A stretch of 64,000 bases of DNA from AP-15 sp963781215 (GCA_963781215.1 CAWAFE010000013.1:1-64000); one strand, 5' to 3'. Shown: positions 1-10,881, numbered from the stretch's first letter. The notes: generated by a model not told the origin, from the letters alone. Numbers and translations are program-made.

Positions 1-1
1 A

Positions 2-2153
2 AAATACGACCTGAATGCGATCTTCATCAGCGGCCCCGGGCACGGGGCGCCCGCCGTATTGTCCCAGGCGTATCTTGAAGGCACCTATGCCGAAATCTAT
101 CCGGAAAAGAGCGAAGACACCGCGGGAATGCAGCGTTTCTTCAAACAATTCTCGTTTCCGGGCGGCATCGGCAGCCACGCCACCCCGGAAACGCCCGGCA
201 GTATCCACGAGGGCGGGGAGCTGGGCTACAGCATCTCGCACGCTTATGGGACGGTCTTTGACCACCCAGACTTGATTACTCTGGTCATGGTGGGCGACGG
301 CAAGTCCGAGACCGGTCCTCTGGCAACCAGCTGGCACAGCAACAAATTCCTCAGCCCGATAACCGACGGGGCGGTGCTGCCGGTCCTTCATCTGAATGGT
401 TACAAGATCAACAACCCGGCCATCCTCGCCCGCATCACTCACGACGAGCTGGAAGCGCTGTTCGTCGGTTACGGATACACCCCATATTTCGTGGAAGGCA
501 GCGATCCCGAAAGCATGCACCAGGCGATGGCCGCCACGCTGGAGCATTGTGTCCTGGAGATCCGCGAGATCCAGGAAAAGGCGCGGCAGACCGGCAAGGC
601 CTTTCGGCCGCGCTGGCCTGTCGTCATCCTGCGCAGCCCCAAGGGCTGGACCGCGCCGCGAGAGGTGGACGGGCACTTCCTCGAAGGCTTCTGGCGCGCA
701 CATCAGATCCCGATCGCCGACGTCGCCACCAACCCCGGCCATCTGAAGCTGCTGGAAAGCTGGCTGCGAGGGTACCGACCGGAAGAGCTATTCGACGAGA
801 AGGGGCGCCTGATTCCCGAGCTGAAGGCCCTGGCTCCCACCGGCGACCGACGGATGAGCGCAAACCCGATCGCCAATGGCGGTCTGTTGCGCCGGCCGCT
901 CGATATGCCCGACTTCCGCGACTATGCCGTCAGGGTCGAAAAACCCGGCGCGACGCTGGCCGGCAACGTTCCCACGCTAGGCAACTTCCTGCGTGAAGTC
1001 ACGCGATTGAACATGCGGAACTTCCGTGTCTTCGGGCCCGACGAGACGCAGTCCAACAGGCTGGAGGCGCTCTACGACGTCACCCAGAAGGTCTGGCTCG
1101 CAGAGTATTTTCCGGAGGACGCCGACGGCGGCAATCTCGCTCCCGAAGGTCGCGTCATGGAGATGCTGAGCGAGCACACCGTCGAAGGATGGCTGGAAGG
1201 CTACCTGCTGACCGGCCGGCACGGTCTGATCAACAGCTATGAGCCGTTCATCCACGTCATCGAACTCGATGTTCAACCAGCACGTCAAGTGGCTGGAAAA
1301 ATGCAACGAACTGCCTTGGCGCGCCAAGGTGGCGTCGCTCAACCTCTTGATCACGGCGCTGGTCTGGCGTCAGGACCACAACGGCTTCACGCACCAGGAC
1401 CCCGGCTTCCTCGACGTGGTCGCCAACAAGAGCCCGAGCGTGGTCCGCATCTACCTGCCGCCCGACGCCAATTGCCTGCTGTCGGTCGCAGACCATTGCC
1501 TGCGGAGCGTCAATTACGCCAACGTCATCATTGCGGACAAGCAGGTGCATCTCCAGTACCTGGACATCGAGGCAGCGATCGAGCACTGTACGAAGGGCCT
1601 GGGCATCTGGGCCTGGGCGAGCAACGACCAGGGCGCCGAGCCCGACGTGGTGATGGCGAGTTGCGGCGATTGCCCGACGATGGAGTCGCTCGCGGCCACT
1701 GCCCTACTCCGCCAATACCTGCCCGACGTCAAGGTCCGGTTCGTGAATGTGGTGGACTTGTTCAAACTGGTCCCGCACACCGAGCATCCGCACGGGCTCA
1801 CCGATCGCGAGTTCGAGGCCCTCTTCACCCCGGACAAGCCGGTGGTCTTCAATTTCCACGCCTACCCCTGGCTGATCCACCGGCTCACCTACCACCGGCC
1901 GCATCAGCACCACATTCACGTGCGCGGCTATAAGGAGCAGGGCAACATCAACACCCCATTGGAACTGGCCATTCGCAACCAAGCTGACCGCTTCAGTTTG
2001 GCGATTGACGCGATCGACCGCATGCCGCGTTTCCGCGTCACCGGGTCGAGCGCTCGCGAGGCCCTGCTCAACCGGCAGATCGCATGTAAAAATCACGCTT
2101 ACGAGTTCGGCGTCAATTCATCGGATATCGCGAATTGGCAGTGGCCGTTCTAA
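2..2153 (+). CDS. xfp: Phosphoketolase, 5' end outside window, one frameshift
   Basis: Thiamine-diphosphate enzyme that cleaves xylulose 5-phosphate or fructose 6-phosphate with phosphate to acetyl phosphate and an aldose phosphate. The frame is open from base 2 and reads KYDLNAIFISGPGHGAPA, a conserved block that lies about 80 residues into the usual ~800-residue protein, so the true start is upstream of the window. GDGKSETGPLATSW and SPKGWTAPREVDGH are further family blocks. The frame breaks at 1262-1267: HVI should be followed by DSMFNQHVKWLEKC, but GAACTC stands where GACTC is expected, and the rest continues one frame over to WQWPF and the stop at 2151-2153. No other damage is seen, so I treat the shift as a likely read error. 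It is the first gene of a storage-carbon module running to malQ. Family assignment is firm; substrate preference cannot be told. Confidence 0.93.
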
Positions 2154-2249
2154 AGGCGGACCGTCGCGTTGATCGGCAATGCCAAAGGACCGGTGGCCCG
2201 TTAGGACCGATAGAATGCTTCGAAGGCGGATACAGGAGGGATCTTCAGA

Positions 2250-3300
2250 ATGAGCCTCGATCTCGAAGGCGTCGCAGCGACACTGGTCGCCGACGGGAAG
2301 GGGATTCTCGCAGCCGACGAGACCGTTCCCACCTTGACGAAGCGGTTCGATATGCTCGGCATCAAGTCGACCGAGCAGAGCCGACGCACCTACCGCGAAA
2401 TGCTCTTCACCGCACCGGGTGCGGTGGGGTTCATTAGCGGCGTCATCATGCAGGACGAGACGATCCGTCAGAAGAGCTCCCACGGCACGCCACTCATCCA
2501 AGTTCTTTCGCAGCAGGGCATCCTTCCCGGCATCAAGGTCGACACCGGCGCGAAGCCGCTCGCCCGCTCTCCCGGCGAGACAGTTACCGAGGGGTTCGAC
2601 GGGCTCCGGGATCGTCTCAGGGACTACCATGGCATGGGCGCCCGCTTCGCTAAGTGGCGGGCGGTTATCCATATCCGCGACGCTCTGCCGAGCCGGGCCT
2701 GCATAAGCGCGAACGCGCACGCGCTGGCGCGGTATGCGGCACTTTGTCATGAACAGGACCTCGTTCCGATCGTCGAGCCGGAAGTGCTGATGGACGGATC
2801 GCATTCGATTGAACGCTGCAAGGAGGGCACGGGAACCGTCCATCATGCCGTGTTCCGTGCGCTCTTCGAACAGGGGGTCTGGCTGGAGAGCATGCTGCTC
2901 AAGCCCAACATGGTCATTGCCGGCAAGGAGTGTCCCCACCAAGCCCAGGTCCAGGACGTCGCAGCCGCTACGCTGCGCTGCTTGCGTCGGCACGTGCCCG
3001 CTGCGTTGCCAGGCAGGCGGCCAGGAGGATCGGGTAGCCACCGCTCACCTGAATGCAATCAACCGCCTGCCCGGGCCCAAACCGTGGAAGATCAGTTTTT
3101 CCTATGGGCGCACGCTTCAGGATCACGCGCTGGAGGCGTGGCATGGCCGAGACGAGAACGTGGAGGCCGGGCGGCAAGCCTTGTACCAAAGGGCCCGCTG
3201 CAACGGCGCGGCCAGTCTCGGGACCTACACGGATCAGATGGAGGGGACGCCCATGGGTGCCGGCAGTCCGCCGCATCGCCGCGAGTGGCGCGGGGACTGA
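2250..3300 (+). CDS. Class I fructose-bisphosphate aldolase, internal 14-base deletion and frameshift
   Basis: Schiff-base aldolase cleaving fructose 1,6-bisphosphate to glyceraldehyde 3-phosphate and dihydroxyacetone phosphate. The N-terminus reads MSLDLEGVAATLVADGKGIL with the family block LAADET; the Schiff-base lysine is in MLLKPNMV. A ribosome site AGGAGG lies about ten bases before the ATG. Near 3008-3022 the frame ends after VPAALPG and resumes one frame over at GGQEDRVATAHLNAIN. Family members have about five residues (IVFLS-like) between these, so roughly 14 bases are missing; the break lies in a repeated AGGC, which fits slippage between short direct repeats. The C-terminal part then reads FSYGR...RCNGAA...YTDQMEG, as in the family. 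As written the enzyme would be truncated and the downstream barrel strand lost. Unlike most other shifts in this window this is not a one-base insertion, so it may be a real mutation. Confidence 0.88.
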
Positions 3301-3367
3301 TTATGCGAACGCCCCCCTTGGTTGGTTCGACAGAGGCCGACCAGGTCCGAGCAGGGAGTAAGGGCAC

Positions 3368-3937
3368 GTGAACGTGTTCGTAATCAGACATGGCGAGACC
3401 GCATGGAGCCTGAGCGGCCAGCACACGGGCACAACCGATATCCCTTTGACCGATAACGGGCGTCGACTCGCCGAACGGCTGCGTCCCGTGCTCGCCAGGA
3501 AGGTGTTCGCATCCGTTCTCGTCAGCCCAATGCAGCGGGCGCGTGAGACCTGCGAATTGGCGGGTCTCGGCAACGCAGCGGTCGTCGACCCCGACCTGGC
3601 CGAATGGAACTACGGCGAGTACGAGGGGCTGACGACCAAGCAGATCCAAGAGCGGGCGCCGGGTTGGTTGATTTTCCGGGATGGATGTCCGGGCGGCGAG
3701 TCGCCGCAGCAAATAAGTGTGCGAGTGGATCGGGTCATCGCCCGGGCGCGCGCCGTCGAAGGCGATGCCGCACTGTTTGCTCACGGACATGTGCTTCGCG
3801 TCCTCGTGGCGCGCTGGGTCGGGTTTCCCGCGGGCGCCGGACAGCACTTCCTGCTCGATACCGGCACTTTGTGCGTGCTCGGCTATTACCGCGAAATTCC
3901 CGCCGTGAGGGTTTGGAACGGACCCCTCCCCGGCTAG
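3368..3937 (+). CDS. Histidine phosphatase family protein (phosphoglycerate mutase-like)
   Basis: 189-residue protein of the histidine phosphatase superfamily. RHGET at residues 7-11 carries the phospho-accepting histidine, and FAHGHVLRVL near residue 140 carries the second catalytic histidine. The conserved acidic stretch is LAEWNYGEYEGL. It starts at a GTG; no better in-frame ATG exists. It is placed after the aldolase and before glycogen phosphorylase, so action on a phosphosugar or phosphoglycerate is plausible, but this branch of the family includes many general phosphatases. The substrate is not determined by sequence. Confidence 0.88.
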   Translation: MNVFVIRHGETAWSLSGQHTGTTDIPLTDNGRRLAERLRPVLARKVFASVLVSPMQRARETCELAGLGNAAVVDPDLAEWNYGEYEGLTTKQIQERAPGWLIFRDGCPGGESPQQISVRVDRVIARARAVEGDAALFAHGHVLRVLVARWVGFPAGAGQHFLLDTGTLCVLGYYREIPAVRVWNGPLPG

Positions 3938-4006
3938 CGCCAATCGGCGGCCGAATGTCTTGCCTGCGGGAAAACCCGATCGGGGTTTATGGGAGGATAA
4001 GTAGCA

Positions 4007-4162
4007 ATGAACGAAGCAATGGATATCGTCGCTGGTCGGCAACGACATCGATTGGCCCGGATTACACGAGCCGGGACGAGCCTGAGCGCGCTGGGCCAGG
4101 AGAAGAACCTGGCCGAGCCGGTAATCCGGCTGTGGGACGAAACGCGATATGTCGAGACGTGA
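4007..4162 (+). CDS. Small hypothetical protein, 51 residues
   Basis: Short open frame MNEAMDIVAGRQRHRLARIT... ending ...RLWDETRYVET. A ribosome site GGAGGA lies about ten bases before the ATG, and the frame fills the space between the phosphatase and glycogen phosphorylase genes in the same direction. It is basic in its first half and has no membrane segment or known motif. I do not recognise it; it could be chance or the remnant of a longer gene. Confidence 0.4.
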   Translation: MNEAMDIVAGRQRHRLARITRAGTSLSALGQEKNLAEPVIRLWDETRYVET

Positions 4163-4197
4163 CCTGATCGGGCTTTCGGCAAGGAGGATAACTCGTC

Positions 4198-6748
4198 ATG
4201 AGCGAAGTGAATGAAACGGCTTCAAAGCGTTCAAAACAGCGTTCAAAGAAATCGGACGCCGACCAGGACCTTCTTAAATCGGACCTCGGGCAGGTCCTTC
4301 TTGCGCAATATGGCTGCGGTCCGATCCGGTTTTCCGGGACTGACGACGCCTTGTACGAGCGGCACCTGCTTTTCGACGACATCGTCGCTCCGAGCGCTGC
4401 CGGACCGCGCGAACAGTTTGAGGCGGCCGCCCGCTCGGCGCGGGATGTCCTCTCACAACGCTGGGTGCGGACAGAAAGCACCTACGACCGCGAGGACCCG
4501 AAGCGAATCTACTACCTGTCTATGGAGTTTCTGATCGGGCGCGCGCTGACCAACAATATCACCAACCTTCTGCTCGATCCCTTCGCAAAGCGCATTGCGG
4601 AGCAGAAGAACGTCGATTGGGTCGGCCTCATCGAAGAAGAGCCCGACGCCGGGCTCGGAAACGGCGGTCTTGGCCGCCTCGCGGCTTGCTTTCTCGAACT
4701 CGATGGCGACGATGCAGCTGCCGGCGATGGGCTATGGGCTGCGTTACGAATATGGCATCTTCAAACAGACTATCCAAGATGGCTGGCAGCATGAACTGCC
4801 GGACAACTGGCTGCGTCGGCAGGATCCCTGGGAGGTTGCTCGTCCCGACGAGACGGTCGAGGTCAAGCTCAACTGCTCTTTCGAGATGGTCGGTGGACAA
4901 TTGCGCCCCGTACTCGGCCGGCCCTCCGCGCTGATCGGCATCCCGTTTGATCGGCCCGTAATTGGCTACGGCGGCAAGACCATCAATACATTGCGGCTGT
5001 GGGCGGCAGCTGCGCCCGACTATTTCGACTTTCAGGCATTCAGCCGCGGCGATTTCGTCGGGGCGTTGGCCGGCACTCTCGCAGCCGAATCCCTGACGCG
5101 GGTGCTGTATCCCGACAACTCCACGAGCATGGGAGAGGCGCTGCGCTTCGTTCAAGAATATTTTCTGGTCGCCTGCTCGCTGACCGATCTCGTACGGCGC
5201 TTCGGGCGCAGCAACGCCGATTGGAACACGCTGCCGGAGAAGGTCGCCATCCAGCTGAACGATACACACCCGACGATGGCGGTGCCGGAATTGATGCGGA
5301 TCCTTCTCGACAACGCCCATCTCGGCTGGGATCAAGCCTGGGACCTTACGCAAAGCACTCTGGCCTACACCAACCACACGCTTCTGCCAGAAGCTCTGGA
5401 AAAATGGCCGCTTGCGTGGTTCGAGGGCATGCTGCCACGCCACCTGGAGATCATCTTCGAGATCAATCGGCGACTTGTTGGCGCCGTCCGAACCCGTTTT
5501 CCAGGAGACGAGGGACGCGTCCAACGCATGAGCCTGCTCGAGGAGGGGGCCGAACGGAAGATCCGCATGGCCAACCTCGCCATCGTCGGCTCGCACAGCA
5601 CCAACGGCGTGGCGGCGATACATTCCGGGCTATTGCGCACGATGACGGTCAAAGACCTGGCCGAGATGTTTCCCGAGCGGTTCAACAACAAGACCAACGG
5701 CGTCACCCCGCGCCGTTGGCTGCTGTTGGCGAACCCGGCGCTCGCCGGCACGATCACAGATGCGATCGGCGACGGTTGGGTAACCGATCTCGGCCAACTG
5801 AGCACGCTCGAGCCGCTTGCCGATGACAAAGCTTTTCGCGGCGCGTTCCGCAAGGCCAACCACGATGCCAAGTCCGCATTTGCCGATTGGCTTAAATCCA
5901 CGTCCGGCCAGATCGTCGACCCGGAAAGCATTTTCGATTGCCAAATCAAGCGCATCCATGAATACAAGCGGCAGTTGCTCAACGCGCTGCGCATTGTGGT
6001 GCTATACAATCGGCTGCGCGACAACCCCGGCATCGAGATCGCGCCGCGAACCTTCTTCTTCGCCGGCAAGGCGGCGCCGGCCTATCAGCTGGCCAAGCTG
6101 ATCATCAAATTCATCAACAACCTGGCCGGCACGATCGACGGCGATCCAGTGACGCGCGGCCGCCTCAAGGTCGTGTTTCTGCCCGATTACTGTGTTTCGC
6201 TCGCCGAGCGGCTGATCCCCGCCGCCGACGTCTCCAACCAGATCTCGACCGCCGGCTACGAAGCCAGCGGCACGAGTAACATGAAGTTCATGATGAACGG
6301 GGCATTGACGATCGGCACGCGCGACGGTGCGACGATCGAGATGGCCGAAGAAGCTGGCGAGGAGAACTTCTTCCTGTTCGGCCTGACCGCGGATCAGGTG
6401 GCGAGCAGCCGCAGTTGGTACGACCCTCACTGGCATTACGATCACGAGCCAGAAACCCGTGCCGCGTTGGACATGATCTCGTCCAACTATTTCAGCCGAC
6501 ATGAGCCGGGGATTTTTACTCCCATTCACGACGCGTTGCTCGCCCACGGCGACCACTACATGCACCTGGCGGACCTAAAATCCTATCTCGATGCGGATCA
6601 GAAACTCTGCGAACTCTATGCGGACGGCGATGGGTGGGCGCGGAAGGCCATCCTAAATGTAGCCGGTTCTGGGAAATTCTCGAGCGATCGCACAATCGCC
6701 CAGTACGCGTCCGAGATCTGGAATGCGAAGCCCTGTCCGGTGCCATAG
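4198..6748 (+). CDS. glgP: Glycogen/alpha-glucan phosphorylase, one frameshift
   Basis: PLP enzyme releasing glucose 1-phosphate from glycogen or maltodextrins. The N-terminal part (YYLSMEFLIGRALTNN, GLGNGGLGRLAACFL) reads from the ATG at 4198, which follows AAGGAGGATAAC. At 4696-4701 the expected FLDSMATMQLPAMGYGLRYEYG is broken because GACTC appears as GAACTC; the remainder continues one frame over to the stop at 6748. The C-terminal half is complete: TNGVTPRRWL, FAGKAAPAYQLAK, and the PLP lysine in EASGTSNMKFMMNGAL. With the shift repaired the length is about 849 residues, typical for the family. It ends eight bases before pgm, whose product uses the glucose 1-phosphate, so they are probably co-transcribed. 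The frameshift is likely a consensus error. Confidence 0.93.
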
Positions 6749-6756
6749 GAGAAGCC

Positions 6757-8430
6757 ATGACCATTTCGCCCCTTGCCGGCAAGCCGGCGCCAAAGGAAAT
6801 GCTGATCGATCCGGCCCAGCTTGAACGCGAATATTTTGAGCGCAAGCCTGATCTCGATGATCCCGGCCAGCTGGTCAGCTTTGGCACCAGCGGGCATCGC
6901 GGCTCGCCACTGCGCGGGTCGTTCACTGAAGCCCACATCCTGGCCATCACCCAGGCGATCTGCGACTACCGGCGCACCCAGGGCACCGACGGCCCGCTCT
7001 ACATGGGCAAAGACACCCATGCGGTTTCCGGGCCGGCGCAGCGCACCGCTCTCGAAATCCTGGCGGCCAATGCGGTGCAGACGATCATCCAGCGAGACGA
7101 CGGATTCACACCGACTCCGGTCATCTCGCGCGCGATCCTGGTCTACAACCGCTCTCGCACCGAGCATCTCGCCGACGGCATTGTCATCACCCCCTCCCAC
7201 AACCCGCCGGAGGACGGCGGGTTCAAGTACAACCCGACAAACGGGGGTCCGGCCGACACCGACGTGACCGATTGGGTCGAGAACCGGGCCAACGAGCTTC
7301 TGCGGAACGGCAACACCGGGGTGAAGCGAGTGGGCTTCACCACTGCCTTCAACGCTGACACGACGCACCAGGAAGATTTCGTCCTGCCATACGTCAACGA
7401 CCTGCGCAATGTCGTCGATATGGAGGCAATCCGCGCCGCCGATCTCGAGCTCGCCGTCGACCCGCTCGGCGGCGCCGCCGTGCATTACTGGGAGCCGATC
7501 AACGCGGTCTATAAACTGCACATCGCTGTGGTGAATCCGCAGGTGGATCCGACCTTCTCGTTCATGACCGTCGACCACGACGGCGAGATCCGCATGGATT
7601 GCTCGAGCCCGTACGCGATGGCTAGGCTCGTCGGGCTCAAGGATCGCTACCACGTCGCTTTCGCCAACGATACCGACGCCGATCGGCACGGCATCGTTAC
7701 GCCGTCGGCCGGGCTGATGAATCCCAATCATTATTTGTCAGTGGCGATCCTTTACCTGCTGGCGCATCGACCGCACTGGCCGGCGCAGGCGGTGATCGGA
7801 AAAACTGTAGTCAGCAGCAGCATGATCGACCGCGTCGTCCACAAGCTTGGCCGTCGCTTGTCCGAGGTGCCGGTTGGCTTCAAATGGTTTGTGCCGGGCC
7901 TGTTCGACCGGTCGTGCTGCTTTGGCGGCGAGGAGAGCGCCGGCGCTAGTTTTTTGCGGCACGACGGCAGCGTCTGGACGACCGACAAGGATGGCCCGAT
8001 CATGAATCTGCTGGCGGCCGAGATACTAGCCCGCACCGGCAAGGACCCGGGCGAGCACTATCGCGCGCTGACGGCAGAGTTCGGGACCGCGCACTACACG
8101 CGCATCGATGCGCCCGCGACACCGGAGCAGAAGTCGAAGCTGGAAAGGCTGTCGCTTGAGGCGGTCAGGGAGCCGAGCCTCGGCGGCGAGCCGATTGTGA
8201 CCAAGCTTACCCATGCCCCAGGAAACGGCGCCCCGATCGGCGGCCTCAAGGTCGTCGCCCGCAACGGTTGGTTTGCAGCTCGGCCATCGGGCACCGAGGC
8301 CGTCTACAAGATCTACGCGGAGAGCTTCAAAGACCAGGCGCATCTCGACGCCATCGTGAGCGAGGCGCAGCAGATGGTGAACAACGCGCTGAGCTCCTCC
8401 CCAAGAGCTGCCCGAGCCTATTCGCAGTAA
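6757..8430 (+). CDS. pgm: Phosphoglucomutase (alpha-D-glucose phosphate-specific)
   Basis: Interconverts glucose 1-phosphate and glucose 6-phosphate. The frame from ATG 6757 encodes 557 residues, close to the usual ~546 for the bacterial enzyme; AGGAGAAGCC supplies the ribosome site. The active serine loop is TPSHNPPEDGG, the metal-binding loop is NDTDADRHG, the sugar loop is GGEESAG, and the phosphate loop is RPSGTEAVYK. All four are intact. A longer upstream reading of the frame overlaps glgP and is rejected. It links glycogen phosphorylase upstream to hexose-phosphate metabolism. Confidence 0.96.
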   Translation: MTISPLAGKPAPKEMLIDPAQLEREYFERKPDLDDPGQLVSFGTSGHRGSPLRGSFTEAHILAITQAICDYRRTQGTDGPLYMGKDTHAVSGPAQRTALEILAANAVQTIIQRDDGFTPTPVISRAILVYNRSRTEHLADGIVITPSHNPPEDGGFKYNPTNGGPADTDVTDWVENRANELLRNGNTGVKRVGFTTAFNADTTHQEDFVLPYVNDLRNVVDMEAIRAADLELAVDPLGGAAVHYWEPINAVYKLHIAVVNPQVDPTFSFMTVDHDGEIRMDCSSPYAMARLVGLKDRYHVAFANDTDADRHGIVTPSAGLMNPNHYLSVAILYLLAHRPHWPAQAVIGKTVVSSSMIDRVVHKLGRRLSEVPVGFKWFVPGLFDRSCCFGGEESAGASFLRHDGSVWTTDKDGPIMNLLAAEILARTGKDPGEHYRALTAEFGTAHYTRIDAPATPEQKSKLERLSLEAVREPSLGGEPIVTKLTHAPGNGAPIGGLKVVARNGWFAARPSGTEAVYKIYAESFKDQAHLDAIVSEAQQMVNNALSSSPRAARAYSQ

Positions 8431-8451
8431 TCCAAACGCAGTGAGGTTCCG

Positions 8452-9261
8452 ATGCCGAATGAAAAGAATGCCGCGCCCGAAGCCAGCAGCAAGCTGAAGT
8501 TGAAAGATTACGAACGAGAGCTAGCTCGCTTGCACGTAGAGCTGGTGAAGCTGCAGCAGTGGGTCGTGCACAAAGGCTTAAAGGTCTGCATTATCTTTGA
8601 AGGCCGCGATGGGGCAGGCAAGGGCGGCACGATCAAGGCCATCACGGAACGGGTGAGCCCGCGCATCTTTCGGGTCGTCGCGCTTCCAGCGCCGACAGAG
8701 CGAGAGAAATCCCAGATGTATGCCCAGCGCTATATCCCACACCTGCCTGCGGCCGGGGAGATCATGATCTTTGACCGCAGCTGGTACAACCGGGCCGGTG
8801 TCGAGCGCGTGCTGGGGTTCTGCACCGAGGAGGAGGTCACACACTTCCTGGAAATGACGCCGCTGGTCGAGAGAACCATCGTCGGTTCCGGCGTGATCCT
8901 GCTGAAATATTGGCTTGAGGTAGGTCCCAAAGAGCAGACAAGACGGCTGGAGGCGCGCATCGACGACGGGCGCAAGATCTGGAAACTTTCCGACATGGAT
9001 CTCAAATCGTACTCACGGTGGTACGAGTACTCGAAAGCCCGCGACGACATGTTCCTGGCCACCGACACCTCATGGGCGCCGTGGTATGTCGCCCACTCCG
9101 ACAACAAGCGGCGGGCGCGGTTGAACATCATCACCCACCTTCTCAGCAAGATCCCATACGAGGATCTGCCGCGACCGGAGGTCGAGCTGCCGAAACGGCA
9201 GGATCGCGGCAACTACAAGGAAGCCGACTACACCTTCAGAGTCATTCCTGAGGTTTTCTGA
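8452..9261 (+). CDS. ppk2: Polyphosphate kinase 2 family protein
   Basis: 269-residue P-loop kinase that moves phosphate between inorganic polyphosphate and nucleotides. Walker A GRDGAGKGG is at about residues 51-59, the Walker B region is FDRSWYNRAGVERV near 102-115, and the lid arginines follow in LEARIDDGRKIWKLS. Size fits the one-domain PPK2 class. ADP versus GDP or AMP preference cannot be read with certainty. It lies 21 bases after pgm and 54 before malQ in the same direction, so polyphosphate use appears tied to the glycogen module. Confidence 0.94.
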   Translation: MPNEKNAAPEASSKLKLKDYERELARLHVELVKLQQWVVHKGLKVCIIFEGRDGAGKGGTIKAITERVSPRIFRVVALPAPTEREKSQMYAQRYIPHLPAAGEIMIFDRSWYNRAGVERVLGFCTEEEVTHFLEMTPLVERTIVGSGVILLKYWLEVGPKEQTRRLEARIDDGRKIWKLSDMDLKSYSRWYEYSKARDDMFLATDTSWAPWYVAHSDNKRRARLNIITHLLSKIPYEDLPRPEVELPKRQDRGNYKEADYTFRVIPEVF

Positions 9262-9315
9262 GCCGTTGCGGAATGGGAGACGTGCCGGCCGGCAGCGCAA
9301 GGAGGTGGATCGAAA

Positions 9316-10881
9316 ATGAGCGACGACGGCCGGCGTGTGAGTATTTCCCCATTTCCGTCGGGATACCGCGCCTCTGGCGTGCTGCTGCACGTCTCCTCCC
9401 TACCCTCGCCCTACGGCATTGGCGATGTGGGGCCTGCTGCGGTGGCGTGGGTCGACCGCCTCCACGAGGCAGGGCAAAGCTGGTGGCAGGCGCTGCCGCT
9501 GGGTCCTACGGGATACGGCAACTCGCCGTATCAGTCCCTGTCGTCCTTCGCCGGCAACGAGCTTCTGGTCAGCCCGGACGGCCTGATCGAGGACGGATTG
9601 CTTCGGACCCGCGACCGCGAGGGCAAATCATTCTCGACAGCGTCGGTCGATTACGACGCCGTCATCCCGTTCAAAAACCGGCTGCTCGAAACGGCCTGGG
9701 CAAACTTCAGCGGCGGGGCGCGTCGGGATCTGCAGCCCGATTTTGATCGGTTCTGCCACGACCAGGCGCACTGGCTTGAGGACTATGCCCTGTTCCGAGC
9801 ACTCAAGGCGAAATACAAGGGTGCCTATTATCTCGAATGGCCGGCAGAGTTGGCGCGCCGCGTTCCAGCGGCGTTGGCGCGTGCACGACAGGAGTTGGCG
9901 GGCCACATCGATCAGGTTCGGTTTGCGCAATTCCTGCTGTTCCGGCAGGCGGAGCGGCTCAAGGAGCTTGCCCACGCCAAAGGCTTGCGCCTGATTGGCG
10001 ATCTACCCTTTTTTGTCTCCCCCGACTCGAGCGATGTGTGGGCCAACCCGGAGCTGTTCCTGTTGGACGAACAGCACAGACCCCGCTTCGTAGCCGGAGT
10101 CCCTCCCGATTACTTCAGCGCCAAGGGGCAGCTCTGGGGCAATCCCGTCTATGACTGGGACGCTGTTCGTCGTACTGGCTACCGCTGGTGTATCGATCGT
10201 CTGCGCGCGCTTGTGACCTATGTGGATGCCGTGCGCCTGGACCATTTCCGCGGTTTTGCTGCCGCCTGGCATGTACCGGCCGGCGCACCGACGGCGCAAT
10301 CCGGGCAATGGGTGCCGGGGCCGGGCGCCGAGTTCTTCAATGTGGTGCAGAGAGAACTGGGCGGTCTGCCTTTCATCGCCGAGGATCTGGGGCTGATCAC
10401 GCCTGACGTATCCGCCCTGCGCGAGCAGTTCCATTTGCCCGGGACGCGGGTGCTGCAGTTCGCTTTTGATGGCCATTCGGATAACCCGCATCTGCCGGAC
10501 AACTATGCCTGCAACACGGTCGTATACACCGGCACCCACGACAATCCGACGACGCGCGAGTGGCACGAAGAACTGCCGGCCGGCCAGCGGCAAATCTTCT
10601 GGCGCTATCTGAAGCGACCAGAAGGTCCCAGTAACAAGGCGGCGCCGGCGTTGATGGAACTGGCGTGGTCCTCGCGCGCCGCGCTCGCGATCGTTCCGCT
10701 ACAGGATGTGCTCAACCTCGGGACAGAGGCTCGGATGAACGTGCCGGGCCGGGCCGAAGGCAACTGGCGCTGGCGCTGCCCCGAAGCCATGCTATCCACC
10801 CCAGCGTTTCAATGGCTGCGCGACTTGACGAAGGCGTCCGATCGCGCTGCCGTTTCCTGGAGCCCACAGACTGCCGAATAA
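9316..10881 (+). CDS. malQ: 4-alpha-glucanotransferase (amylomaltase)
   Basis: GH77 enzyme that transfers glucan segments between maltodextrins, feeding glycogen phosphorylase. 521 residues, typical length. The ATG follows a near-perfect ribosome site AAGGAGGTGG. Motifs seen: GDLPFFVSPDSSDVW, the nucleophile region AVRLDHFRGF, the acid EDLG, and YTGTHDNPTT. The gene is intact. Its last ~310 bases plus ~100 bases of trailer are repeated almost perfectly at 13996-14412 behind an IS remnant. Confidence 0.96.
   Translation: MSDDGRRVSISPFPSGYRASGVLLHVSSLPSPYGIGDVGPAAVAWVDRLHEAGQSWWQALPLGPTGYGNSPYQSLSSFAGNELLVSPDGLIEDGLLRTRDREGKSFSTASVDYDAVIPFKNRLLETAWANFSGGARRDLQPDFDRFCHDQAHWLEDYALFRALKAKYKGAYYLEWPAELARRVPAALARARQELAGHIDQVRFAQFLLFRQAERLKELAHAKGLRLIGDLPFFVSPDSSDVWANPELFLLDEQHRPRFVAGVPPDYFSAKGQLWGNPVYDWDAVRRTGYRWCIDRLRALVTYVDAVRLDHFRGFAAAWHVPAGAPTAQSGQWVPGPGAEFFNVVQRELGGLPFIAEDLGLITPDVSALREQFHLPGTRVLQFAFDGHSDNPHLPDNYACNTVVYTGTHDNPTTREWHEELPAGQRQIFWRYLKRPEGPSNKAAPALMELAWSSRAALAIVPLQDVLNLGTEARMNVPGRAEGNWRWRCPEAMLSTPAFQWLRDLTKASDRAAVSWSPQTAE

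Noticed and set aside
1239..4794. Programmed frameshifting at GAACTC in phosphoketolase and glgP
   Set aside because: There is no slippery heptamer or stop signal, and the same event occurs in unrelated genes (mlaD, nat); a reading or mutation cause is simpler.
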